This document shows, in pieces, positions 33,231-44,639 of a stretch of DNA of 64,000 bases. Made by a program: the position numbers and the translations under genes. The DNA is from Anas platyrhynchos (lineage: Eukaryota > Chordata > Aves > Anseriformes > Anatidae). Position 1 is the stretch's first letter; each line of letters starts with the position of its first letter. Below the pieces are notes generated by a model. It was not told where the DNA came from, ran no database searches, and was given only the letters and a program-made list of their open reading frames with translations. The DNA lies in assembly GCF_047663525.1 (NCBI RefSeq), contig NC_092587.1:42988501-43052500 (forward strand). Direction: 5' to 3'.

Positions 33231-36200
33231 ATCGCTGCTCGAAAAGAACAGGGGAGAAGAATTGAGAAGAATTTATTGGAGTTCTGTACGAAACACACCA
33301 TCGTTAAAGGCCTAGCCTGCAATTAGGCAATGGCTTGATTGCACCATCAGGGCTCTAATTCACCTCCACCAGATCCCCCCGAGACCGCTGCACGCGTCCC
33401 CTGGTGCGTGCATGCTAGGTGGATTGCCCTGTTGAAAAAGCCACACACAAAAGCAGAACACGGACATGCTCTGGCTGCTTTGCACCAGTCTAGTGATGCA
33501 AAGCAGCTGTAATTCTGGGTGAAGCAGCTGACTACAAGAGCTTTACAGCTGCTTCGCATTGCTGGGGAGCACGAAACAGTCAGAGACACACTGAATCCGA
33601 CCTGCAGTCTTGCCAGAAGTTCCACCAAGTATTGAGACATCACTCCCTGTTTTTCCTTTCAACCAGGCATGAAGATGCTGCTGACCACAGAAGAATTTCT
33701 GAGCTTCCCCGAGAGTCTGGGCAAAGTGGTAATTCTTTTTTAGGGAGGCTTCAGTGGGAGGAGGATCTGCCACTGGAGCGCTAAATCACGGCAGGGACGA
33801 AGTGCTCTTCTGTTCCATTTTTGGTTTATGAGGAAGCTTGTCACACTTTTCTTTGTATTTTTGGATGGCAGCTTCAAAAATATCCTGTGGTTTGCTTTAG
33901 AGTTGCCTAGTAGGGAGCCAGTTTCCCTCTGTGTGTATTTATAGCATTTATTGGGTGACTTCATAGACTCTACCGGCCACCTTGCCTTAACATGTATCAT
34001 ACCAGTCTAATTCTCCCTTTTATTCTCCCTCTCTGTCTTTGCTTTAGAAAAGTAACAACCAGCCTCGCTGCTCTGAGCCTGCCCGCGGGTCTCGCTCTTC
34101 CCTCCCTCATCCACTTGAAACCGTGGCCTCGCAGCGGTCGCGGCTGAGGCATATTGTGGTGATCCTCTTTGGCAATAAAAGCCATGAGATGTGGCATGGT
34201 GGCACCGTTGACTGCGGTTTTCCAGAGCTCAGACTTGACTCACGAGGACCAGGATCGAGGTGCCTCTCAAGTGGCTTCATGATATGTGGAAAACACAAGG
34301 ACGCTGAACTAGCGTTGTGTCTTCCAACACAAAGGAGGCAGCGAACAAAGCACGCTCAATCTTCACTAGTGCTGCTTTTCTCTCCTGCTAGCCTGGATGT
34401 GATTAAGCTGACAAACAGAGCCTGCCTTTAGCTGAGTTTTCTTAAGAAAAAAAAAAAAAAAAAGAATACCAGCAAATTCCCTGGAACCAAGAGGCAGGGA
34501 GGACACAGGCAAGCGAATGGTCCCACTGTGTGCATCCTGCTTTGAACCCTGCCCAGGGGTCCATCGCTGGAGGAAGCTGCATCTGCCCTAAAGACAGGGG
34601 CTCTGAGATGCCCAGGATGCTGATGACAGTGAGGAGAAGAATAGCTCCCTAGGGGAAGCTGGGATTTGTTCTTATTTTTACATGTAGTATCAATGCCCTT
34701 ATTTTTTTCCTCTGCCTAAGGATGTGTACACTCACCCTATCCCTGATACTAAAACTTAGAAAAACATTAAACACGAAAGCATGACGTGACAGAGCTGTTG
34801 ACAAAATGAAACATTTCCACGGTGTTTTTGTCTCAAGTCCAGCTGGTCTGAGTGCCTGACGATACCTTTGGATCACAGTTCTGCTTTGTGGCATTTCTTT
34901 GCTCGTTGTTCAGCAACCCCCAAAGCCCTTGGTAAATCTGGAGATGTTGATATCCAACAGCTGGATGCGGATGGCTTTCTGGGAAAGCGAAGGCTTGCAT
35001 TGTTCCACAGTGAAGGGAGAAAGTAATACGGTGAGGAAAAGAACGGAGGTGGGGAGAATGAAGCACTGCAAATCTGGAGGAGAGGTGCAAAAAAGCAAAA
35101 TGAGAAAAACATAGAGGGTAGGAGGTGTGCTGGGGGTGGGAAGGTGGGTGGCCGCGTTAGGTGCATGGGAACTCAGCTGGGACTGGAGCATGTCTTTGGC
35201 TGATGAAGGGATGACCTAGACACTTGGTGCTTTAGTGGGTCCCCAGCCAGACCCAAATCTGCTGTCGTCCAAAGGTGTGCAGGCTGGCTTTGCAGGTGGG
35301 ACCTGGGTGGGAGATGAACCACGCTGCATGTAGCCAGCCCTGGTGGTGGTCAATCAGAGTGGCCCAGACACAGCCTGGGGGGTTCCTGCTGGCTGGTGAA
35401 ATGGCAAAGGAAGGGAGAGAGAAGCAAGCACAGGGCAGGCCTGGATACCCCAGCACGAGCAATGACACGGTGCACAAGATGTTGTGCAGAGGAGGACAAA
35501 GGATGCTTGGGGCGTGGGTAGGAAATGATTGCCACAGCCTCCTGATGTGCTCTGTGTCCAGCCTGCAGACAGCAAAAAATGTACAGCTGTTTACTGCATA
35601 CAGGCTTAGATGGTTTTTCCTTTTCACTCTCCTGCCCTTTCTAGGTAGTCCCATAGCTTTCTAAAAGCCTCCTTTGGGGGGATGCAAACAGCAAAGTATT
35701 AAGAAGAAAAGGAAAAAAAAAAAAAAAAGAAAAAAAAAAAAACACAGAAAGAGAAAGCTGGGAGGACAAAACCAACATGCAAAAATCCCCCAGTCCCTTG
35801 CTTCCCCTCCCCCCTGAAAAGAAAAAAATCAACACCAAACAAAAACACCTTTCTGTGGTTTCGAGTGAGCGGAGGCTGCATTAGTTCAACTCTTATGAGA
35901 AAAATTAGCACGAGTAGTGGCCCCTTTGCGTGAAGCCGTGGCCAGGCCCCTCCTCCCCCTCCAAGAGCAAGGCTCTTCTCAGTATTGACGAGAAGCTGCT
36001 TTCCAGGAAAGCGAAGGTACGCGCTGCCCGGCGTGCACTGACCCGGCGGGGCTGCAGCGAGGCTGCTTGCAGGCTGCCAGCCTCCTGCACCCAGCGGCGT
36101 CGGGGCTGGAGGCCGGGGATCCAAACCCACTGTGCCATGGGCAGCGGGAGAAAGCGGGGCTGGCGTTCGGGCTGGCCCGCGACACCCTCTGCTGTTCTGG

Positions 36201-36898
36201 CAGAGGAGAGAGAGGAAAGGGAGGGCACTTCTTGCTGGTTGCCGGTGTAGCTGGGGCTCCTCGCACGCCCCTGGGTCGCCTGAGGAAGGAAGGCCCAGCA
36301 CCTGGTGACCTTCTAGGTTTTCGAAGAAAGCGCCAGGCTGCACAGCCCGAAAGGTATTTAGGTCAGGTTTAAGCAGCTGCAGACAACACAAACAGCCTCG
36401 TATAACTCCACAGCCAGCTGCTCCCTAGCTCCGAATGTGGCCCCCACACACAGCACCTCAGAGCACTACCAGAAGATCCAGGACAGAGGCCAGGTGCCAC
36501 CAGCCCGCTGCACCATGGACCCAGGTGTGAGCTCCCCAGGGCTCTGTGGACCCATGGATCTACAACCACCTCAGCTATCTCCTCCTAACGTTGCCACCTA
36601 CCAAACGTGGAGGGAGAAGCTCAGCAAAGACTTATTTCATTGTGCCTGTGAGGCCTATTGCTTCTCCCCAATATCCCGTGTTTTCAGGCCATGTTCTTAG
36701 GTTCCTAGGAGTGCTGTCCAAAAACAGTCAGCCTTGCCTGGAGCCCTCTGATCTTGATCCTTCTACTGGAATGTGTGGCTTTAGCCCTGTCCTTGCTTCC
36801 CCAGACTTGTTCCCCCACACTGAGGTGATGTTGAGCCCCACTCACAGGAGACAGGCACCAAATCCTGACCTCTGCCCACCTCCTTCAGGGTTTTCCCA
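33231..36898. other. Intergenic, no gene recognised
   Basis: No frame resembles a known protein. A poly(A)-rich tract lies at 35,713-35,742. Part near 35,930-36,300 is GC-richer but lacks a clear start-site motif. Confidence 0.35.
35713..35742 (+). repeat. Poly(A)-rich tract
   Basis: Thirty bases of A with a single interrupting G. Confidence 0.9.
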
Positions 36899-37080
36899 GA
36901 ATCAGAATGGTTAAGGACCTCTGGAGGCCGACTGGTCTGCTCCCCCTGCTCAAGCATGAGCTGCTAGAGCAGGCTGCCCAGGATCACGTCCAAGTGGCTT
37001 TTGAAGATCTCCAAGGAGGCAAAGTCCTCAACTTCTCTGGGAAACCCATGCCAGTGCTTCATCACCCAAAGCCAAACAAA
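36899..37080 (-). mobile_element. CR1 LINE 3'-end fragment
   Basis: Begins with AGAATCAGAATGGTTAAGG, the reverse complement of a CR1 3' end. It continues with GACCTCTGGAGG, GCTGCCCAGGATCACGTCCA and CAACTTCTCTGGGAAACCCA, all phrases of avian CR1. Truncated, minus orientation. Confidence 0.8.
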
Positions 37081-37339
37081 AACAGCCACAGTCAGCCATC
37101 CTGAAAGGGCAAACCAAGAGACAGACACACTGAGGAAAGGTCCAAAGTGGTTGCTGGACCTAGAAGCAGGAGTTTCCTCAAATGAATAAGCTGAGCCTCT
37201 AAATGAAGAAAAATAATGTAGAAGACAAGAAAGAGTATAGCTATGAGCTATAATTTTAGGAGTGTTTGTAGCAAAAACACCACAGGCTGGTGCCATCTGA
37301 CAGTGGTGTCTGTTGCACTAGACTAAGTTCCAGACTGGT

Positions 37340-38410
37340 CTGCTTTCCTGATGATTACATAGCAAAGGACTGTGTCATTATGGTTGTTTTGTAAAACATC
37401 CCATCTTGGTTCAAAAATTGCCAGTGGTAGGGAAGCTGACACCATCCTAAGTAAACTGTTCAAGTATTTAACTACTTTCACCATTATAAAATGTATACCT
37501 TGTCTCCAGACTATTTTCTTGTGCTATTGTTGGCCCGAGCAGCTCTCAGAAGAGCAAAAATTCAATTCCCACATAGTTATATTTAGGCTTGATCATATCA
37601 GTCGTAAGCTCTCCTCCCCCACAAGATGTCTTCCAACCTGTAGGAAGCTTCTCCAATTTCTTAACTTCCTCCCTGCATTGTAGATGTTAAAATGGCAAAT
37701 TCTTTCACGCCAACAGTCACAACCATAGAATTAGCAGATGCAATACAATCTCCTGCAATATAATCTCATTCCACCTGCTCCACATTCCCTGCTCACACCT
37801 CTGAGGATCAAATTAGCCTTTGCAACTGCAGCAGTGCAAGCTCCCATTCAGTAGCTCCCACACCATGAGTAAAGCCTTCACCTGAGTCCCTTCTCCCACA
37901 GACATTGCTGCCAGCCCACAAGTGGGGCCCATGTCAACTTACCACTGGGCTGTTTCAAAAACACACATTATACTCTTCTACTTACTTCAACATTTAGGCA
38001 TGTTAGCTAGCAAACTTTCAATCCACTTATGACAAAATTTGTTAATTTGGTATCACTGTAGTTTTTGTTTGTTCGTTTAATCAAAACACAAAGTTAAGAC
38101 CACATCGAATTCCTTGCTGGAACCTTATTACAACAGCCTTTGTGTTTATTAGCCAAATCCATAACCTAAACCTGCATTTCCATAAGTTACCAACTCAGTT
38201 TTATGGATTTTTTTCCATAAACACAAGATTCAGTATTAACTACAAATCTCCTCTCGCTTTTAATGATTCTTGTATGCAACATTTCCGTATTTTGTCTGAG
38301 GTCAATAAGGAGCTGGTAGGCCTGTAATTACAAGTGTCAGATTACTTCGTTTTTTTGCTATTATTTCTTCTCAGCTTATGGGGAATCTGCCAGATCTTCA
38401 AAGTGAAGGA
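37340..38410 (-). mobile_element. Ancient CR1/L3-type LINE fragment
   Basis: Strongly diverged, but it keeps segments known from old amniote CR1/L3 copies in order on the plus strand: TTCAAAAATTGCCAGTGGTA, TATTTAACTACTTTCACCAT, GAGGATCAAATTAGCCTTTG, AACTTTCAATCCACTTATGA, and GTAGGCCTGTAATTACAAGT near 38,320. It reads on the minus strand. The A/T-rich decay implies much greater age than the CR1 copies at 39 and 63 kb. The ends are approximate, and no family name can be given without an alignment. Confidence 0.6.
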
Positions 38411-39138
38411 GGGTTAAGCCTAGACAAGAGCTGGATAGAAACTCCTCCTCTTCCCCCTCAATTAAATACATCAAAATAGGTGCTCAATCTCTCAGCAAGT
38501 ACAGCTTTTGTGGAGACCTGGAGAGCAGCTCTTCTCACTAGTTAACCAAAACAGGCCCAAGGGATGGGAACCAGCAGGGACTCCTGCATCTGAATCCTAA
38601 ATATAAAGGACTTTCTGATTAAGGAGGAAGTGGAAAGCTGAGACAGGAAAGAGTTTATTTGTATGATGGGTGCTCATATATAATTTATATGCAATAAATG
38701 TTTCTAGCTATTTCATTAGTTGCAAATAAAGTAATACAAATGTGCACCACTTGCAGCTGATGCATGGTGTGTGCCTGAGGCTGCTGCCAGCTGAATAGCA
38801 GTGATTCACGGGGGGATGATTTAACACTCCAGCATCGTCGCTATCCAAATTCTGCTGCAGGTTAATCCCTGGAGCAGATGCTCACCACTTTTTCAACCAC
38901 TCGTAGCTTGGCTTATTAACTTAAGCTGCCAAAGATTTCCATTTAAACTATCACGTTGGCTCCAGCCTGTGGTGGGTGAAGAGCCAGCGTATATTTGTCT
39001 CTCTTACCTTCTGCAGGGCTGGAGAGCTCTGGGACAAGGAGTGCAACAGGCTTGTGTGTGCCTCGAGCCAGGCGAGAGAGAACAACCTAAAGCATCACAG
39101 CCTTTTCTGAGCTTAATATGTTCGCAGCTATTTCGCAG
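38411..39138. other. Intergenic, AT-rich
   Basis: Nothing recognised. Two AATAAA hexamers near 38,692 and 38,726 (plus strand) have no gene attached. Confidence 0.35.
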
Positions 39139-39735
39139 TCATAGAATAGTTTGTGTTGGAAGGAACCTTAAAGGTCATCTAATTCCAACGCCCCCACCAT
39201 GGGCAGGGACACCTTCCACTACATCAGGGTGCCCAAAGCCCCACCCAGCCTGGCCTTGAATACCTCCAGGGATGGGGCATCCACAGCTTCTCTGGGCAGC
39301 CTGTGCCAGGGCCTCACCACCCTCTGAATAAATAATTTCTTCCTAATGTCTAATCTAAACCTACCCTCTTTTAGTTTAAAGCCATTACTCCTTGTCCTAT
39401 CACTGCACTCCCTGATAAAGAGTCCCTCCCCAGCTTTCCTGTAGGCCCCCTTTAGGCACTGGAAGGCCACTATAAGGTTTCCCTGGAGCCTCCACTTCTC
39501 CAGGCTGAAAAACCCCAACTCCCTCAGCCCCTCTTTGTAGGACAGATGCTCCAGTCCCTTGATCATCTTTGTGGCCCTGCTTTGGACTTGTTCTACACTT
39601 CTGCATCCTTCTTGTGCTGGGGGCCCCAGAGCTGATCGTAGCACTCCAGGTGGGGTCTCATGAGAGCAAAGGAGAGGGGGAGAATCACCTCCCTCACCCT
39701 GCTGGCCATGCTTCTCTTGATGCAGCTCAGGCATC
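39139..39735 (-). mobile_element. CR1 LINE fragment with ORF2 C-terminus
   Basis: Starts with CATAGAATAGTTTGTGTTGG (reverse complement of the CR1 3' end). The minus-strand translation gives the C-terminal reverse-transcriptase tail: LSYKEGLRELGFFSLEKWRL, then GFKLKEGRFRLDIRKK and VVRPWHRLPREAVDAPSLEV. The 5' part is missing, as is usual for CR1. The frame is open over much of the fragment, so it is younger than the 37.4 kb copy. Confidence 0.9.
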
Positions 39736-41489
39736 AGGAACTCATTCATATCAGCAAAAATTATTAGAAAAATAGGGAAAATTAAGGGGAAAGTATGCAA
39801 CAAATGTCAAGCAGAGCCCAGAGGTGGCAGAACTTCTTGGGCTGCAGGACATTCATGTCCTGCCTCAACTCTTCCCATGTGGGCAGCACATTTAAACCCT
39901 TGTGACTCCATGGGAGTATCTCCAAGGGCCCATTAGGGATCCATGCTCTGAGGAGCAGGGCCTTCCCTGTTGTCACTGAGTGCCTCTCTGCTTCTCCCAG
40001 CCCCACTGTGGGCTGCCCAACCAGTGGGGGGCTTTATATACTGGTTGTGCTATCCACTGGAAGAAAAAAATGAGTTAAGCTAGCAATAGGATGCTTTTTT
40101 TACTCATATAACTGTGTGAGAGAGTTTGGGGTACAGGGCTATAACTAATAAATCACCATAAATAGATCAATATGCCAGCACTTTAAAGCTTGAATCCGAA
40201 TAGCTATGGGGAATTTGTCCCTTGGTAGCAATCAATCTGCTGTACTTAAAGTTTCCTCACCAGATCTGCAGCTAGCACAAACTGATCAATGCTGTTCCAA
40301 GTCAGCAGAGCATAACAGCTTTGCATGTCCCAAGATTTACACTTGCAAGTCTCCTCCTCCTCTGCTAGGACACAGAGGTTAAATTATCCTTTGCTAAGTG
40401 CATGGGACATCTCAAACTAACTCCCAGCCTTTCATGCAAAACCAGCCTCTTACTAGCCAGGAAACACCTCAGCACCTTGCCAAGCGAAGGCTAATTTGGT
40501 CCCACACCGGCAGCAAAGCCACTGCAGTAGCCTGCAGCACTTCTTAGAAGTAGATGTTGCAAAATAAATTCTGTGAGCAATCCAAATTTTGCCATGCATC
40601 CTCAACAGTCCTCTCCTCGTGGGAAATGGTTTGCCAGGCGGTGTCAGAGGGAAGAGATGCAGTGTTGCAGGATGCTGGGCTGCTCTTTCAAACTGGCTAA
40701 ACAGCACTGCTAGAGTGGAGAAGAGTGGGTATGAGGGACCTGGAAAAAATCTCAACAACCTGCCTTTGAATTATAGGGTGACAGTGATGCTGCTAAGGAA
40801 GGGTCCAGGGCTGCATCCCAGTGCATTGTAAAACCTTCTTCACTTGGAGCTCCAGCTCTGAAAGAAGGTCCTCTCTGGAAGAGCTGTCTTTGTTTGGGAA
40901 AAGGCTTCTCTCTGTGCTGCTCCCATGGGGAAATCTGTTTCTGAATCATAAATCCGACAGTTGTGCCAGGTGTTTTGTGCCTACCTGCAGTGGAGATAGG
41001 AAAGGTGGGGAGGGAATGAGAGGTGAAAACATCTCTCCCAGGCAAATGGAAGCACAGCTAGAATGGCTGGCAAGGGGGAAGCAAGAGTAACCATTTGGGA
41101 ATTTGAGATGGGACCATCCTACCAGAAACATGTTGCTCATCCCTGGGAATACCCTTCTATCCCACATCATCTATTGCTGGTGATTTCTGTAAGGAATTTT
41201 CCCTTTTCCCTGAGGTTCCTGTTGATGGAGCCTCCTACCCTAGTGAGTAGGAATGCAAGACATGGGAGTCAGAATTCACGAGAGGAGCCATCCTTCCCAC
41301 CCAACACCTAGAGGTCATCTCTGTGACTCAAAGCAAAAAGCCCAGTTTCCTCTGGCTGCTTGACGCAGGATGACTTCTGGCTGCAGGACGATGGGGGAGA
41401 GGGTCCAAGACCTGTGAGTGGCAATGCACATACCTGCAGGGCAAGCATTTAGAGCAGGATCACCCAAGCAAGGCTTGTGCCTGAAAATT
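39736..41489. other. Intergenic, no gene recognised
   Basis: No exon or repeat recognised. A TTTATATACT motif near 40,032 resembles a TATA box but has no gene attached. Confidence 0.35.
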
Positions 41490-43000
41490 TGTGTTAAATG
41501 GAGGTCAGGGCTGTCTGATAAGCAAATTTGATAACTACTACCTACCTACAATCTCTGTCAAGAGCTCTAGGCTGTTAATGAGCTCCCTGGAAACAGCTCT
41601 CAGCATGTGGCTCTCAAAGGATGTCGCCTACAGGCACAAAAGTTCTCAGAGGTGAAATTCCCCATGCCTTTGGAACATGTGGCAGCTGAGACCTGGGGAC
41701 TCCAGAGGGGTACGCTGTGCTGTGCTTGCATGGCTGGCTGGCCAACACCAACACCTTCGACGGGCTTGGTCCAGTGTCCCCCAGAGATGACTCTGGCACA
41801 CAAGGATGTGCTGTGTGTCGTGCTTCAGGTCTGCATGCCCGATGCTCTCTACTTTTCAGATTGCAGTTATGAGGCAATAGATTTTCCTGGCCCATGGCGT
41901 GTTGTCCCACCAACTGTGGGGATTTGTGTGAGGGGTCCACATCACTCCTGCTCCTGACACAGGGTCTCCTTCCTCAGGAGCTGTCACAGACAGAAGAACT
42001 GCAAGCCTGCCAGCCACTGCCTGTGAGCAGCCCCTTGTAGCCACTGCCTGAGTTACTGCTTTTAGACGGCTTCTGATGTTCAAATCCTAGCAATTCACGG
42101 GAAGGCCCTGCCCTCCATAATGGCAGCAGCAATGATTGAGTACATATCTGTTCTGCCAAGTTATTTCTTGCTTTTCACCTTTTGTAATCAGACACCCACC
42201 TCTGACAGCTGTAGGAAAGAAGCTGTAGGTGATCCTGTGGCCTCTCTCCCTTTGTATGGTTCCCCAGTACTTGTGGTCTGCTTGCCCGCTTCTCGTTGAT
42301 GCAGAAGGCCTAAGAAAAAGCAAAGCATTAGACTTTCCAAACCTAAAGGAGTTCACATTGATTTCCCTTCTAATGGTTCACCTGGAGGGGAGTTTGTGAG
42401 CTGCACAGCACTTTCATTTCTACTGTGCAATGGGTCCCCAAGCTTTTTACCTTTCTGCCATGGTACAGAGCCTACTTTGCCAGGATGTGTTTGAGATAGG
42501 CAGGAGAAACAGGGCTGTAAGCTTCTGTGTTGGTTTCTTTCAAGCTTCACAGGCTCTTCTAAAAATGAATTGTGCAATTTAGGAGACTGTTGTGCTGAAC
42601 TGAGCACAGAGATTTCAATTACCAAGACCAAAATGAGTCCCTAAGAACAGACATTTGTTCTGTCCTCTCCAGTCGTCCCAGCAAGGTGTCCCACTGCTCA
42701 AAGCACTGTTTGACTTTTCCTCGTTTGGCTGCCCGGGTCCTTGAGTGAAGGCGAACGGTTGTGGTTGGTGTTAGGCCTGAGAGACTGCTAGAGGGAATGC
42801 TGGGCACCAGCAAGCAGCATTCACAAGGGTACTCAGGTATTGACTGCTCCGTGAACTTTTTCTTGAAGCCTGGTCTACATAGCCAACCCATTTCTGGGCA
42901 AATAATAAAAACAACTGTGTGGAAATCTCTCGGGCTGAGAGGGGTCTGCTCTTGTAGAAGAGTAGAGGTGCTCGTGCAGTGCTGTCTGTGATGTGCTGCA
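41490..43000 (+). pseudogene. Partial tandem duplicate of SERHL2, broken
   Basis: Sequence homologous to SERHL2 around its first recognised exons. The copy of exon 44,640-44,777 starts at 41,650 behind the same TTCTCAG acceptor and encodes VKFPMPLEHVAAETWG against [16 protein letters not shown] in the parent. The copy of exon 44,849-44,962 starts at 41,860 (DCSYEAIDFPG against [11 protein letters not shown]). A one-base loss after CTGGGGACT shifts the frame, the GT donor of the first exon copy is gone (AGAGATGA for AAAGGTGG), and a second shift follows in the next exon copy. Flanking intron sequence is also shared, from AATGAGCTCCCTGG before the first exon copy to a degraded match at 42,845-43,000 with 45,450-45,640. 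No copies of the later exons, including the GHSMG nucleophile exon, were found. Confidence 0.8.
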
Positions 43001-43399
43001 ACTGAAGCAGTGTGATTACAACAAATGGCAGAGCTCAGAAGAGTTTATCTGTCAGAAAGAGATGTCAGTCCAGCGCTGGTGTGAAGCACAGAGCTGGTTT
43101 GATGTCCCTACGATACTCCTGGGCAACATTTAAACGCCTCACACTGTAAGGCTGCAGTACAGGCAGTTCCCACTAGCCGTCATGTGCCTTGCGAAGGCAG
43201 TCAGGGATGCAACAGCACCTCCATGGCTGAGGCTCCTTACAGCCCCAGCAGGTGGATCGCCGCCTCAGACCTTTGTTACCCTCGTTCCACAAAGTGAACG
43301 TTCCACATCAGTGAGCCTGATGGCACCGTACCACGGGCCACATTTACAGTAACCGCACAGTGAGCGGGGTTCCCCTTCTGGCTTTAACACCCTGGGGAG

Positions 43400-43960
43400 G
43401 CCAGCCCCGCAGCCCACTCCTCAGCCCCCAAAGACCTCCTCTCCTGTCCCCTGCCCCCCGTGTGCCCCAAGCCCCCCTCGGGGCTGCCACCCCCTGCCCG
43501 CGGCTGCGGGAGCGCATTGAGGAGGCACCAAAATGGCCGCGGCCGCCCCGTGCCGGCGGCGGGGCAGGGGCAGGGACGGGAGGCGGGGGCCGCCGGGCCG
43601 CGGGGCGGTGCGGGGCAGCCGGGGCCGCCCCGCCGCCTCCGCTCACCGGGCTCCGGGCTCCTGCCGCGGCCTCGCTCCGCCGTCCCGAGCGGACAGAGGG
43701 GTAGGAAGGCAGCCGGGGCCGTGCCTCCACCCGCGGCGCCCTCGGCTGGAACCGGGACACGGAGCCCCCCGGGCTGCGGGGGTCGGGGGTGGCGGGGTAG
43801 GAGGAGGCAGGTCCGAGGTCTGTCGGTCTGTCCCTCGGTCTGTCCGTCCGTAGCTACCGGGATCAGGCCCGGCGAGGGCAAACGGGGTCGGAGCCGGCCA
43901 TCAGCGGGCGGGGTGAGGGGTGGTTGCAGCAGGGTGCCAGGGGGCAGCGTGAGGGGACGT
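43400..43960 (+). promoter_or_regulatory. CpG island, probable SERHL2 promoter
   Basis: GC-rich, CpG-dense block about 0.7 kb upstream of the first recognised SERHL2 exon. An ATG at 43,533 (CACCAAAATGGCCGCGG) has good initiation context, but I could not find a donor in its frame that joins correctly to the 44,640 acceptor. An imperfect TCTG/TCCG repeat lies at 43,819-43,850. Confidence 0.5.
43819..43850 (+). repeat. Imperfect TSTCSG/TCCG tetranucleotide repeat
   Basis: Imperfect tandem CTGT/CCGT units inside the SERHL2 CpG island. Confidence 0.7.
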
Positions 43961-44639
43961 GAACCCCAAAGGAGGGACTGGGGAAGGGGACACAGCGTGA
44001 GAGAAGTGGGGCAGGGTTTGGGGGGCAGGGACCAGATGGGCTTGGGGTGATGGGAGGATATTCGGGACAGCCCTGGAAGAACCCCAGAGGCTGGGCAGTG
44101 CTGGGGGGTTCACTGCAAAGCCTGGGGCTGAGTGAAAGGTGAGATGTAGCTCAGGGACTGCCAGGGCAGCTACGGGAAGGTGTCAATAATCTAATACTGA
44201 AGACAGTCTCCTCGTTCCCAAAATTGCCTTCTTGGTCCGAGGCAGGTGCCTGACTCCTTGCTGGGGAAATTCTGCTTGCTTCCCTCTCGCCAGATCGCTC
44301 GTGCCCTCTGGTCAGGTCGCAGCTGCTGCGGAGTCACGGGGGGAGTTTTTCTCCTCCTGCGCAGGGAAAGCTGCTTTCTTCCCAGGAGCGGTGCTGGTAC
44401 GTGCTGGGAGGGGGAGTCCCCAGGCAGGCGAGCAGGAATGGCAGCTCGGGATGTTAAATGGGGAGCTATAAATCAGCAAGCTGCTAATTAAGACCGCAGA
44501 AGCCTGGTGAGTTACTAAAGACCTGTATTACTCTTTTCAGAGAGCTCTGGGCCATTAACAAGCTCCCTGGGACCTGTTTCAAGCACGTGGCTCACAGGGG
44601 ACATTGCTTGAGAGCACTTTATTTTGGGCATGTTCTCAG

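Noticed and set aside
33543-33773. 76-codon minus-strand frame (MADPPPTEASLKK...)
   Set aside because: No family resemblance and no splice context. Retained only as unexplained sequence.
43460-44050. 196-codon plus-strand frame near the SERHL2 promoter, and ATG at 43,533 as SERHL2 start
   Set aside because: No donor in these frames joins in phase to the acceptor at 44,639, and the composition is CpG-island-like.
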